Notes: a model not told the origin generated them from the letters alone. Shown: positions 29,452 through 38,374, counted from the first letter of the stretch. The stretch is DNA of 64,000 nucleotides from Methanobacterium_C sp963845285 (GCA_963845285.1 CAWJRO010000005.1:114246-178245); one strand, 5' to 3'. Program-made: numbers and translations.

Positions 29452-29808
29452 TCATTTAAGGACTTTTTTAAGTTCCTGCAAGTTTTTTTCAATGAAATGC
29501 TCTGCCTTGGGATCTGCAAGTATTTTCAGCTGTTTCTGGTGCGTTTCCTCATATGCCCTGCTCAATATACTTTGAAGTTCTGGGACTGGCATTTCCAGAA
29601 CCTTTTCTATTTTTGCATTATCCTCATCTGACATTTGGCTCTTGTAACCTTCTATTCGACTTTCAAAACGTTTCACTACATTTGAATTTCGAGATATCAC
29701 CATTTTCAGCATGAGAGAGGGAACCTTTGTAAATAAGTCCATCATACCAATAACATCTTCTTCAGTTATTTTTATTTCTTCTTGTGACTGCATTTCAACA
29801 TTCTCCAT
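29452..29808 (-). CDS. Hypothetical helical protein, 118 aa
   Basis: No family is recognised. The product is entirely helical and charged, with segments ITEEDVIGMMDLFTKVPSL, RFESRIEGYKSQMSDED and EKNLQELKKVLK. It lacks membrane segments or cysteines. It is convergent with the sugar transferase, ending 58 bases from it. The codon pattern and a low-complexity-free sequence suggest a real gene, but nothing in the context shows a role. Confidence 0.7.
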   Translation of the reverse strand: MENVEMQSQEEIKITEEDVIGMMDLFTKVPSLMLKMVISRNSNVVKRFESRIEGYKSQMSDEDNAKIEKVLEMPVPELQSILSRAYEETHQKQLKILADPKAEHFIEKNLQELKKVLK

Positions 29809-29899
29809 AAGATAAAAAGATAATTAAAAAGGAGATAATTAATAAATATTCATTAACTCTTAACTAATTAACCTTCAACTTATATTAAATTTTAGGCAT

Positions 29900-30135
29900 G
29901 TTTAAAAGTGCGCTTTTCATACCTCAAAACTGCAATGTCTTGTGAAACTAAACCCCACACAAGATCGCGAAATATCCTGTTAGGACCTATTTTCATCGAT
30001 CACTAGGACCAGAACCTTGCACAGTACCACACCTGGAAATGCAGGGGGCAGGGTAGCGTCAAATTACAGAGCAATGCCAATTGACCTTCACTCACAGTCA
30101 CATCAACCTCATTAAAAATGAGTTCACATCAAAAA
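29900..30135. ncRNA. Candidate multi-hairpin RNA, GC-rich island
   Basis: This block is clearly richer in G+C than its surroundings and has no good reading frame. Perfect short stems visible in order: AAAAG-TGCG-CTTTT within GGCATG/CATACC; TCTTGTG/CACAAGA around a 13-base loop; TCCT/AGGA; CCTG/CAGG nested inside TACC/GGTA; GTCAA/TTGAC; and CTCATT-AAA-AATGAG. In AT-rich methanogens such islands are often stable RNAs. It does not show the conserved cores of SRP RNA, RNase P RNA or tRNA that I can recognise. The strand is unresolved: a TATA-like TTATATTA precedes it on the plus strand. Confidence 0.35.
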
Positions 30136-30217
30136 AAAATTCATTTAAACCACCAAAAAAATTAGATGATTTGAAGTTCAAATAATTAATCAACTAAAAA
30201 AATGGGGGTGTTAAGAT

Positions 30218-30430
30218 ATGCCAGATTTAGGACCTTTAGGAAGGGGAGGAGCTAGAAGAAGAACAAGAAGGAGAATGACAAGAATGTCAACAGCTGAAGA
30301 AGGCAGTAATGAACCAGAATCAGACTATCCGGAACAAGCTGAAAGTTTAGATAAATTAGAAAAGTTAGCTAAACTTCTAAAAGATAAAGGAGTTATCACT
30401 GAGGAAGAGTTTAACCTAATATTCAGTTGA
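30218..30430 (+). CDS. Small SHOCT-domain protein, Arg-rich N-terminus
   Basis: The 70-aa product has an Arg/Gly-rich N-terminal third (GGARRRTRRRMTRM) and a C-terminal SHOCT-like motif, LEKLAKLLKDKGVITEEEFNLIF. SHOCT modules are short oligomerisation segments found at protein ends. The basic region could bind nucleic acid or membrane lipid. GGGGGTG before the ATG is a strong ribosome-binding site, supporting expression. Function is unknown. Confidence 0.75.
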   Translation: MPDLGPLGRGGARRRTRRRMTRMSTAEEGSNEPESDYPEQAESLDKLEKLAKLLKDKGVITEEEFNLIFS

Positions 30431-30519
30431 ATCCTTCAATAGTATTGGAATCAGATGAATAAATAAAAAAAGTTTTTAGTATTAACTAATAATAAGATAG
30501 TACTAAATAATACTTAAAT

Positions 30520-30580
30520 TTAAGGCCGTTCCGGCCATGTAACATCTACGTAATGACAAAAATCTTTACACTGGCCGCCA
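30520..30580. ncRNA. GC-rich segment with two mutually exclusive hairpins
   Basis: GGCCG-TTC-CGGCC (30524-30536) is a perfect 5-bp hairpin. Its right arm can instead pair in a longer stem, GGCCATGTAA (30533-30542) with TTTACACTGGCC (30565-30576), with one bulge. The segment lies between convergent genes. It could be a bidirectional terminator, an RNA switch or a small RNA. Confidence 0.3.
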
Positions 30581-30658
30581 CATTAATTAAAAAAAAGGTA
30601 TGTGGAAAAATTTAAAGTTTCTTCATTAAAAGGAAAATCTATCAATTATCAAAATCTA

Positions 30659-30856
30659 TCAATTTTTTTTCTTTTCACATTCAAAACAATAATCAGAATC
30701 TCTATCAGTTTTAAAGACTTTTCCACACCCTTTACAGGTGACCTGCCTTAAAGTAGATTTTTTATCCACTACATCCAGTGAACATGAACATTTCCAACCC
30801 ATCTTACCTTTTAATGCTTGTTCAAATGCTTTATCTTCATCTACCTTTTTAACCAT
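30659..30856 (-). CDS. Zinc-ribbon protein, 65 aa
   Basis: The product has a helical N-terminus (EDKAFEQALKGK) and then a cysteine-rich region CSC...CKGC...CFEC, fitting one or two zinc ribbons. The tail is Lys-rich. Small proteins of this kind are common in methanogens and may be adaptors for nucleic acid or protein complexes. No particular role can be assigned. It is convergent with the SHOCT gene. Confidence 0.75.
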   Translation of the reverse strand: MVKKVDEDKAFEQALKGKMGWKCSCSLDVVDKKSTLRQVTCKGCGKVFKTDRDSDYCFECEKKKN

Positions 30857-31008
30857 ATCAAAACTCCTTAAAATTCATATAAATCTAAATTTATCGGTTT
30901 AGGTTATGTGAATAATAATTGCATTTTCTTTGCAATATATTTTACTTGCATCCTCTTAAAAGTTAAAACCAGATCGATCTCTTTTTCTTGATTATTTTTA
31001 TCATGAAA

Positions 31009-31114
31009 GAGGCTGACCCATAATTATTCGTAACATATATAATTTTGCTTATTTTTGAATTTAAAGCGTTGTTTATCCTTATTTTTTGTAGATTTTGGAT
31101 TATGGGACAGCCTC
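31009..31114 (-). mobile_element. 107-bp MITE, family 1, copy B
   Basis: This copy reads GAGGCTGACCCATAATTATTCG from its left end (shown in part), i.e. reversed relative to copy A, and is nearly identical to it. No matching target duplication is seen (GAAA left, AGAT right), so one flank may have changed. The rest of the gap 30857-31469 holds no supported gene. Confidence 0.85.
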
Positions 31115-31469
31115 AGATAAAATAAAAAATAAATCTGAAAAATTTTCCATTTCTAAAAAAGAAATTTATTTATTTTTGCCAGTTGGTTATGGAAAAACTA
31201 AATTATCCAACAAGTTTTTTGAGAAAAAATTAGAAGTTTCTGCTACAACAAGAAACTGTAAAACTTTAAATAAATTATTTGATATTGCAAATAGAACAAA
31301 TAGATGAGTTGATTAGGATAATCCCTTAAAAATATAAGAATATTTATTAACCTTTAAAACTTTTTAATCTTTCTAAATCTCTTTAAACTAAATCTCTTAA
31401 AAAAATAAAATATGGAAACTCAGCACATCCTGATCTTAACGAAGATAAAGAAATAGGGAGAGTTTTCAT

Positions 31470-33848
31470 TTAATTTGCACCAGCACCGCCAGTTAAAGAA
31501 TCTGGGGATATCTGCATCATAAAAGGCTTAGGCAGTTCAATACCTATGGTTTCCCTTATGACGTCTTCCACTGTTTTTACTGGAATGAATTCCATTTCAG
31601 CTTTAACATCTTCTGGAACATCATCCAGATCATTTACATTGTCTTCAGGTAATATAACTCGTTTTATTCCAGCGCGATGGGCAGCCAGTACCTTCTCCTT
31701 AATACCGCCTACCGGGAGTACAGCACCTCTTAATGATATTTCACCAGTCATGGCCAGTTTAGGATCAACTGCATGTCCTGTTACCAGTGATGCAATTGTG
31801 GTTAAAAGTGCCACACCTGCAGATGGTCCGTCTTTAGGAATGGCCCCTGAAGGCACGTGGATATGTAAATCTTTTTTATCAAATTCAACACTCTTCAAGT
31901 TAAATGCCATTCGTGAACGAATCAAACTTTGAGAGATCTTAGCGGATTCCTTCATCACATCACCCAGTTGACCTGTGAGCATTAATTTCCCTTTTCCAGG
32001 CATGAAAGCACCTTCAATGAACAGTATGTCCCCACCTACAGGTGTCCATGCTAAACCTGTAACAACTCCTGGAGGATTGTTTTTACCTGCCAGACTGATC
32101 TGAGTGATTTCATGGCCCAAAATATCATATAACATATCTTCTTTAACAATGTATGGTAAATCAACTTTTTTCAGCACGATTTTTTCGGATGCAACTCTTG
32201 CAACTGTAGCTAACTGATGTTTGAGGCCTCTTACTCCTGCTTCTCTTGTGTACTTTTCAATGATGGTTCTCAGTGCTTCATCATCAATTTGAAGCTGGCT
32301 TTCATCCAGGCCGTTATCTTCAAGTACCGATGCAATCAGATGATCTTTTGCGATACGGAACTTCTCATGGCTGGTGTAGCTACCGATTTCAATGATTTCC
32401 ATACGATCTCGAAGCGGTGCAGGAATATCTCTTAGAGAGTTTGCAGTGGCAATGAAGAACACATCTGACAGGTCGTAGGGTACTTCTAAATAGTGATCTG
32501 AGAAGGTGTTGTTCTGTTCAGGGTCCAGTACTTCTAGTAGTGCGCTGGCGGGGTCTCCATTTACAGATGCCATTAGTTTATCCACTTCATCCATGATGAA
32601 TACTGGATTTTTAGTGCCTGCAAGTTTCATTCCATGGATTATCCTGCCAGGTAAAGCTCCGACATAGGTTCTTCTATGGCCTCTGATTTCGGATTCATCT
32701 TTAATTCCACCCAAACTGATTCTGACGTATTTACGTTCTAGAGCTTCGGCAATACTTTTGCCCAAGCTGGTTTTTCCAGTTCCTGGAGGTCCTACCAAAA
32801 GTAGAATGGAGCCCTGTTTATTCTGCTTCAGTTTCATTACTGTAATGTGCTGGATAATGCGGTCCTTAACTTTTTGAAGACCGTAATGTTGTTCATCCAG
32901 CAAATTCCTGGCAGCTTCTATATCAATGTCTTTAACTTCACTTTGACCCCATGGCAAACTGGTTAAAAGGTCAAGGTAATTTCTTATGACATTTTCTTCA
33001 GAACTCTGGGGGCCCTGTCTTTCCAGTTTGTTCACTTCTTCCAATGCAACTTTTTTTACCTCTTCAGGCATATGGGCAGCTTCAATCAGTTCACGGTAAT
33101 TTTTTCCATAATTTCCTTCTGAATCATTTAGTTCATTTTGTATGGCCTTTAACTGCTCTTTAAGCATGGTTTCTCTGTGCTTTTTATTTATTTCTTCATT
33201 TAATTTAGCAGCCATTTCCATCTGGAACTTTATTATTTCCTTCTGCTCGATTAAAATGTCCAGGAATTTTAGGCTCTTTTCTCTCAGTGAGCGTGTTTCC
33301 AGTAAAGCCTGTTTTTCTTCCACAGATAGTCTCATGTAAGGGAACACGTAAGCAATAGTTTTATTTAGATCATTTAATTGATTAACCTGTTTGATGTAAT
33401 CTTGAGCTCCTTTGAAGTTCTCACTTATTTCGCAGACAAGTTTTCGGATATTCGCAAGCATCTCATTCTGATTTTCCGAATCTAAATCAATTGTATCCGG
33501 AATAAGTTGGTAAGTTGCCCTGTAATCTGTATCATCAGGAATTAGTTCTTCTATTTCAACTCTCTCTATAACGTCCACATTTACCTGATAATAATCTTTC
33601 ATTTTTTTGACGTTCACAACTTTAATTAAGGTCCCTACCTTGTAGAAATCAGATTCTACATAAAATCCTTCAACTTTTTCTTCTTTGACTGATAGTGCAA
33701 TGGCGTAGAAATCATCCTTTTCAACACGGTTGTAAAGTTCACTTCCAATTTCATTGTCAATTGTCAGTTTTCGGTTAGTTTCAGGTAATAAGACCGTATC
33801 TTGCATGACAACAACAGGTAATTCTTTATTAAGCTTCATTTCTATCAT
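31470..33848 (-). CDS. lon: ATP-dependent Lon protease, LonA type
   Basis: This 792-aa protease degrades misfolded and regulatory proteins. It has an N-terminal LON substrate-binding domain (about 1-200), a coiled region, an AAA+ module (Walker A GPPGTGKTS, Walker B VFIMDEVDKL) and a Ser/Lys protease domain (Ser about 676 in KDGPSAG, Lys about 717 in GGIKEK). There are no membrane helices, so it is the bacterial LonA form and not the usual archaeal membrane LonB. The frame extends to TTG at 33860, but GGGGGAT then serves as ribosome-binding site for the ATG at 33848. An ArsR gene 66 bases upstream probably shares its transcript. Confidence 0.95.
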   Translation of the reverse strand: MIEMKLNKELPVVVMQDTVLLPETNRKLTIDNEIGSELYNRVEKDDFYAIALSVKEEKVEGFYVESDFYKVGTLIKVVNVKKMKDYYQVNVDVIERVEIEELIPDDTDYRATYQLIPDTIDLDSENQNEMLANIRKLVCEISENFKGAQDYIKQVNQLNDLNKTIAYVFPYMRLSVEEKQALLETRSLREKSLKFLDILIEQKEIIKFQMEMAAKLNEEINKKHRETMLKEQLKAIQNELNDSEGNYGKNYRELIEAAHMPEEVKKVALEEVNKLERQGPQSSEENVIRNYLDLLTSLPWGQSEVKDIDIEAARNLLDEQHYGLQKVKDRIIQHITVMKLKQNKQGSILLLVGPPGTGKTSLGKSIAEALERKYVRISLGGIKDESEIRGHRRTYVGALPGRIIHGMKLAGTKNPVFIMDEVDKLMASVNGDPASALLEVLDPEQNNTFSDHYLEVPYDLSDVFFIATANSLRDIPAPLRDRMEIIEIGSYTSHEKFRIAKDHLIASVLEDNGLDESQLQIDDEALRTIIEKYTREAGVRGLKHQLATVARVASEKIVLKKVDLPYIVKEDMLYDILGHEITQISLAGKNNPPGVVTGLAWTPVGGDILFIEGAFMPGKGKLMLTGQLGDVMKESAKISQSLIRSRMAFNLKSVEFDKKDLHIHVPSGAIPKDGPSAGVALLTTIASLVTGHAVDPKLAMTGEISLRGAVLPVGGIKEKVLAAHRAGIKRVILPEDNVNDLDDVPEDVKAEMEFIPVKTVEDVIRETIGIELPKPFMMQISPDSLTGGAGAN

Positions 33849-33914
33849 ATTATCCCCCAATAAATGGATGTATGGCTTTATAGCCTTGTTTAACTCCTTG
33901 GGTTTTTGTTAATT

Positions 33915-34250
33915 TTACTTTTGGTCACACTTTGCCAGCACACAACTGAATAAAAAATCGATGTTTTTTTTGTGTTTTAACAGAGCATGTTTATTAAATG
34001 TGTAATAAATATAGTTACCTTCCTTCTTTGAGTTGAGAATCTTGACAGTTTTCAGTACTTTAAGATGCTGTGAGGCTGCCGGTTGGGTTAAACCCATGAT
34101 ATTTGCCATTTCAGTTACACTGACCTTTTCCATTTCTCCAGACGCTAGAGAATAAATTAATAATAATCTGTTAACATTAGCCAACGCCTTGAATACATCT
34201 TCTAATTCTTTTGATAATTCAGAGTCATATTCAGAATTTATCCCCAACAT
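33915..34250 (-). CDS. ArsR-family transcriptional regulator
   Basis: The 111-aa protein is a winged-helix ArsR/SmtB regulator: DVFKALANVNRLLLIYSLASGE, the recognition helix MGLTQPAASQHLKVLK, and the wing NSKKEGNYIYYTF. The metal-binding ELCVCDL motif of ArsR/SmtB is absent. Two C-terminal Cys (SCVLAKCDQK) could form another sensor site. It is upstream of lon on the same strand. A perfect palindrome covers its promoter just eight bases before its start, suggesting autoregulation and joint control of lon. Confidence 0.9.
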   Translation of the reverse strand: MLGINSEYDSELSKELEDVFKALANVNRLLLIYSLASGEMEKVSVTEMANIMGLTQPAASQHLKVLKTVKILNSKKEGNYIYYTFNKHALLKHKKNIDFLFSCVLAKCDQK

Positions 34251-34257
34251 GAATCAT

Positions 34258-34277
34258 AAGTATATAACTATATACTT
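34258..34277 (-). promoter_or_regulatory. Palindromic operator at the ArsR-lon promoter
   Basis: AAGTATATA and TATATACTT form a perfect 9-bp inverted repeat with a 2-base spacer. It lies between the TATA-like TGTATATAAG (about 34275-34284) and the ArsR start codon, so a bound dimer would block TBP/TFB or RNA polymerase. The size fits ArsR-family operators. Confidence 0.6.
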
Positions 34278-34480
34278 ATATACATTTCGCTTTGGAAGTT
34301 TTTTTAGATGAAATTTTAGTTCCAAACTAAAATGTAAAATAAATAATCACCACTGAAATCAAAAATACGATGAAATAAGACTACTTTTTAAAAAACAGGA
34401 AAATGAAAAAATAGAATATTAAATTCCATTCTCAAAATTATCAAATGGGGTTTTCTTCTCTTTTTATTAAATTATAGACA

Positions 34481-35506
34481 TTATCCCAATCTCAACAACA
34501 CCAGTATCTGAGAAATAAGTGAATCAAAGCTTAAACTCTGTTTTTTAGTTTCATTTACAGTTTTATTTTGCAGTACCTGTTCTCCTAACAATTTTTTATT
34601 GGGAATCTTAGGTATTTCTGTACTATTCGTTGTATTTCCCATGTAAATAATATTGTCTGGTTGTCCCCCACCACCCCTAAAAAATGCTCCTCCATCAAAT
34701 GAAGCCCAAATATTTAGGTTAGATGAGTTATTATTCTCGGTTAAGTTATAGGTGATTATATCCCTTCTATGTAACCCAAATGGATCCAAGCCTGCAATTT
34801 TTATAGAATCATTAACTGGATCTTGGCCATATTCCTGAAATTCACCTGTTTCATAGTATGTTGGATTATTATTTATTCTAATAAACTCTCCATCATGCAT
34901 CTTAAAGAGCTCAGTTACCGAAGACCCTTGATCATAGGAAACCAGTCCTACAGTGCCATCAGGTGATTTAATAACAAAATGACCCAATTCTTCTATTTTT
35001 AAAAGTTTCTTTGCACTATCTAAATCTTTTTCTTCAATGTTACCCCTTGAGGTTATGTTACTTCCAAGATCAGCCAGCTCTTTATTTATTACAGGGTAAT
35101 CATTTCCCCCCATTGTAATCACCCACCCATTTTGGGTAATTATTGTATGAGTAAAAGCGCCATTTTGAAGTTTATACTCTGTGATTGCTGTTTGACCACT
35201 GAAGTCTATTCTATCAATGTGCAGATCTGCCTCATAACTAGAGTCCCTTCTATATGATAATATATCATAACCTGATTTAACATGAAGTAATACTGTACAA
35301 CACCCTGTTTTATCTTCCACACCATTTGATGATTTTAATGTCCCATTACCTCCGCTATTAATTAATTCAAATGCCTCCGCAGAAGCCAAAATATTTTGAG
35401 AATTAGATTTTTTAACCTTATCTGTTGGATTAACTGCCAGTATGTCAGCAAATATTAATGTACACACCAATATTCCCACAATTAAAAATATATATTTATT
35501 TTTCAT
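34481..35506 (-). CDS. Secreted hypothetical protein, 341 aa
   Basis: A signal peptide or N-terminal anchor is evident (KNKYIFLIVGILVCTLIFADILA). The remaining 310 residues are Asn/Ser/Thr-rich and beta-strand-like, with an internal repeat-like region on an input to a possible ligand (ITEYKLQNGAFTHTIITQNGW). Several N-x-S/T sites (NLTE, NNSS, NTTN, NKTV) could be glycosylated. No enzyme motif is recognised. GGGAGAAATGC before the ATG supports the start. It probably faces the cell surface. Confidence 0.7.
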   Translation of the reverse strand: MKNKYIFLIVGILVCTLIFADILAVNPTDKVKKSNSQNILASAEAFELINSGGNGTLKSSNGVEDKTGCCTVLLHVKSGYDILSYRRDSSYEADLHIDRIDFSGQTAITEYKLQNGAFTHTIITQNGWVITMGGNDYPVINKELADLGSNITSRGNIEEKDLDSAKKLLKIEELGHFVIKSPDGTVGLVSYDQGSSVTELFKMHDGEFIRINNNPTYYETGEFQEYGQDPVNDSIKIAGLDPFGLHRRDIITYNLTENNNSSNLNIWASFDGGAFFRGGGGQPDNIIYMGNTTNSTEIPKIPNKKLLGEQVLQNKTVNETKKQSLSFDSLISQILVLLRLG

Positions 35507-35777
35507 GCATTTCTCCCATTTACAATCTTTTACTTTGTTGTTTATTTTCTAGAATATAAATTTAACAGTAAAAACTATGAATACCATCAATTAGATCATG
35601 CCTTGAGTTAGCAGATTCAACTTTCATTTCCTATTTTTTTATACATTTAAACAAGAACATAAATCATCAAAGAAACCAAATTTATTAGTAAACAAGTTAT
35701 AGAAAAGTAGAAATGGATATATTAATATGATACACTAATAGTAGTTTAGTATAATATTTAAAATCATGTTAATTAAA

Positions 35778-35957
35778 GAGAATTTCTAAAAACCTCTAAA
35801 ATTTAATAATATTAAAAGATTTAAGTTAATTATGATAAATGAACACGTCATTTAAGCCTTTATTGACATTTAATAGCTCAATTAACTCATTAATAAATAT
35901 CATAAAACTATTTCTAAACCTAATATCAACAGTAAATAAAGGTTAATAAAAATTCTT
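35778..35957 (-). mobile_element. ~180-bp MITE, family 2, copy 2
   Basis: This is the reverse-oriented relative of the element at 3854-4034, similar along its whole length. TAAA flanks both ends (35774-35777 and 35958-35961). Its terminal GAGAATTTCTA is the same as in the complete IS whose left end lies only 40 bases away. Confidence 0.85.
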
Positions 35958-35997
35958 TAAAGAGTTTGTTATCTTAACAAAAAAGGGCAATATTACA

Positions 35998-37211
35998 GAG
36001 AATTTCTATAAACCTTTTTGATTTTTTGGTTTTAATGTTTGTTGGTTGATGTTATTCTCTGTTTAGTAGGTGTATAATGAATTTACGATAGTTTTATATC
36101 TTATTAAGAGTATAGGAATATTATGAAGTCGTTTGATGATTATCTCTTGAATAAGGAGTATGCTCGTGTGGAACGGTTGGGTGATAAGTTGGCTGAGGTT
36201 GAACCTTTGATTGATTGGGAGGTTTTTCGGCCGATCATTCGGGAAATGTATGATAACCAAACAGAACGTGGTGGTAGACCTAACAATGATGAAGTAGTAA
36301 TGGTTAAGATGTTGGTTTTACAATCATGGTACGGTTTATCTGATCCCGAACTTGAAAGGCAGGCTACGGACCGTATTTCTTTTAGGAAGTTTTTAGGATT
36401 TCCTGAAGTTATACCAGACCGTGCAACGGTCTGGTCTTTCAGAGAAAGATTGAGTCAAACAGGTAAAGACAAGGAAATATGGACGGAATTACAAAGACAA
36501 ATTGACAGTAAAGGTTTAAAGGTTAAAGAAGGTGTGATTCAGGATGCCACATTTATCACAGCTGATCCTGGTCATAAAAAGGTTGATGAACCACGTGGAC
36601 CTAATGCTAAAACTCGACGCAGCAAAGATGGGACCTGGACTAAAAAAGGAAATAAATCCAGTTTTGGATACAAATTGCACACAAAAATGGATATGGAATA
36701 TGAATTGATACGTGAATTAGAAACAACCACTGCTAAAGTACATGATAGTCAAATTGACTTATCCCAACCTGATGAAATCATGTATCGTGACCGCGGGTAC
36801 TTTGGAGGACAATGCAAAGGCCACAATGCCACTATGAACCGAGCCACACGCGGCCATCCACTGAGAATACGTGATAAAATGCGAAATAAAAGAATATCAT
36901 GCAAAAGATCACCAGGAGAACGGCCCTATGCAGTAATTAAAACCATATTCCACTCCGGCCACACAAAACTCACCACCATCTTCCGAAACCACACCCGAAA
37001 CATATTCAACTGCCTCAGCTACAACTTACTACAACTAAACACCCTAACCTATAAATCAGACGAACTAGCGAACGCTATCATCAAATAGTTACTAAAACAT
37101 ACTAAAAACACTAAAAAAAAGACAAAAATAAATCAAAACCCAGAAAAACCCATTACAATAACAAGATAAACTAAAACCCAAAATAAAAAAACGAAGTAAA
37201 TAGAAATTCTC
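35998..37211 (+). mobile_element. Complete IS5-family insertion sequence
   Basis: The 1214-bp element has terminal repeats starting GAGAATTTCTAT at left and ending in the complement at right. TACA flanks both sides (35994-35997 and 37212-37215), a 4-bp target duplication typical of IS5-like elements. It encodes one intact transposase. Complete ends and an intact gene suggest it may be active, and it is a likely source of transposase for the 180-bp MITEs. Confidence 0.88.
36123..37088 (+). CDS. IS5-family DDE transposase
   Basis: This 321-aa transposase has an N-terminal DUF772-like DNA-binding region (RPNNDEVVMVKMLVLQSWYGLSDPELERQ) and a DDE catalytic domain. Acidic residues appear in VIQDATFITAD, the IMYRDRGYFG block and the SPGERPYAVIK block. 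Length and the two-part organisation match IS5-type enzymes. Base composition is somewhat less AT-rich than the surroundings at its 3' end, as often seen in mobile genes. No frameshift is present. Confidence 0.92.
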   Translation: MKSFDDYLLNKEYARVERLGDKLAEVEPLIDWEVFRPIIREMYDNQTERGGRPNNDEVVMVKMLVLQSWYGLSDPELERQATDRISFRKFLGFPEVIPDRATVWSFRERLSQTGKDKEIWTELQRQIDSKGLKVKEGVIQDATFITADPGHKKVDEPRGPNAKTRRSKDGTWTKKGNKSSFGYKLHTKMDMEYELIRELETTTAKVHDSQIDLSQPDEIMYRDRGYFGGQCKGHNATMNRATRGHPLRIRDKMRNKRISCKRSPGERPYAVIKTIFHSGHTKLTTIFRNHTRNIFNCLSYNLLQLNTLTYKSDELANAIIK

Positions 37212-37254
37212 TACAGATAAAAATTATTTGCATTTTTCCTCATTTTTTTTATAT

Positions 37255-37361
37255 TAGGTTGTCTCATAGTTCAGAATTTGCAAAAAATAAGGATAAATAA
37301 AGCTTTAAATTCAAAAATAAGGAAAATTATACTTAGTCAAAAGTAATTATGAGACAGCCTC
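37255..37361 (+). mobile_element. 107-bp MITE, family 1, copy C
   Basis: The left end AGGTTGTCTCATAGTTC and right end complement GAGGCTGTCTCATAAT identify the second subtype of this family. The first base of the left repeat is changed (T for G) and no clear target duplication is seen. It lies 40 bases beyond the IS5 element. Confidence 0.8.
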
Positions 37362-37420
37362 ACTAATTTTAAAATCATAATAGACATTAATGGTTTGAAT
37401 AACAACTTGAGTGATAATCC

Positions 37421-38293
37421 ATGTCAATGAACATTAAAATGGGTCCAAAAAATGGTCCAAAAAAACCAAAGAACAAAAAACCAGGAAAATTAAATAAAAT
37501 AACCTTTAAAATGGCTTCAGATTTTATTGTAATATCTTTAATTGTAGTAGACATTTTTCTACTTACATGGTCTGATTTTTCCAACTTGAGCTTGGAACTT
37601 ACTCAAGATATAATTTATTTTGATTTAATGGTTTGTTTCGTGTTATTCTGTGAGTTTATGTCAAGGTTTAAAAATGCAGAAGATAAAAAGGCATTTTTTA
37701 AAGATGGTCGGAATTGGCTCGATGTAATTGCAATGATTCCAATAGAATTTGCTCCATTCAGGATTATAAGGCTGTTAAGAGTGATTATTTTAATAAACAA
37801 ACTTCCAATACATTTTAAAGGGTTTGTTGAAGAAACTCACATTGATTGGAGCTTTGGAATAATACTGATAACCATTGTCTCGGGTACAATTTTCTTTTAC
37901 ATCGCAGAAGTTGGGGTAAACGGGAATGTGCATAATCTGGGAGATGCTCTCTGGTACATTTTACCAACCATGGCAACAGATGGAGGGAACATAACTCCAC
38001 ACACCATTTCAGGTAGAATAATTAGCATGATAGTGATGGTTATAGGTATTTTATCCTTCGGAATGTTCGCAGCATCAATAGCCTCGTGGCTTACAAAAAA
38101 ATCCGGAAATAAAGATGAAAAAGAAGAAATACGAGAATTAAAAAGCATAGTTCATGATCTACAATCAGAAATTAAAGATTTGAAAAACTTGGCTCCAGAT
38201 CTACAATCAGAAGTTAAAGAATCAAAAAATGTAGTTCGGGATTTACAATCAGAAATTATAGAATTAAAAGATATAATTAGAAAAAGCAAATAA
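37421..38293 (+). CDS. Voltage-gated-type ion channel with atypical filter and coiled-coil tail
   Basis: The 290-aa protein has a lysine-rich N-terminus, a voltage-sensor-like region with an S4 helix (FRIIRLLRVIILINKL, about 110-125), a pore loop and a sixth helix. The pore reads TMATDGGNITP where potassium channels have TxTTVGYGDITP, so the Tyr is missing and the filter is one residue shorter. The cytoplasmic tail (about 225-290) is a coiled coil with three diverged 18-20 residue repeats (LQSEIKDLKN-like), suitable for tetramer assembly. Ion selectivity is therefore uncertain; a cation channel is the safe call. Confidence 0.8.
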   Translation: MSMNIKMGPKNGPKKPKNKKPGKLNKITFKMASDFIVISLIVVDIFLLTWSDFSNLSLELTQDIIYFDLMVCFVLFCEFMSRFKNAEDKKAFFKDGRNWLDVIAMIPIEFAPFRIIRLLRVIILINKLPIHFKGFVEETHIDWSFGIILITIVSGTIFFYIAEVGVNGNVHNLGDALWYILPTMATDGGNITPHTISGRIISMIVMVIGILSFGMFAASIASWLTKKSGNKDEKEEIRELKSIVHDLQSEIKDLKNLAPDLQSEVKESKNVVRDLQSEIIELKDIIRKSK

Positions 38294-38374
38294 AATAATC
38301 CTGAAAAAAATTAATTGGAAAGAAACTTTGAGGAGAATTTTGTATCCTTAAATTCATGTGTGGATCTTCATGTT

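Noticed and set aside
29900..30135. SRP RNA or RNase P RNA
   Set aside because: The GGAA-type helix 8 core of SRP RNA and the conserved P4 sequences of RNase P RNA were not found; the stems differ.
31095..31307. Open frame of 70 codons
   Set aside because: Its first codons lie inside MITE copy B, there is no ribosome-binding site, and the product has no recognisable pattern. It is likely chance reading through remnant DNA.
3854..35957. Inversion of the 32-kb segment between the two oppositely oriented 180-bp MITEs
   Set aside because: Each MITE copy keeps its own matching target duplication, which recombination between them would have exchanged.
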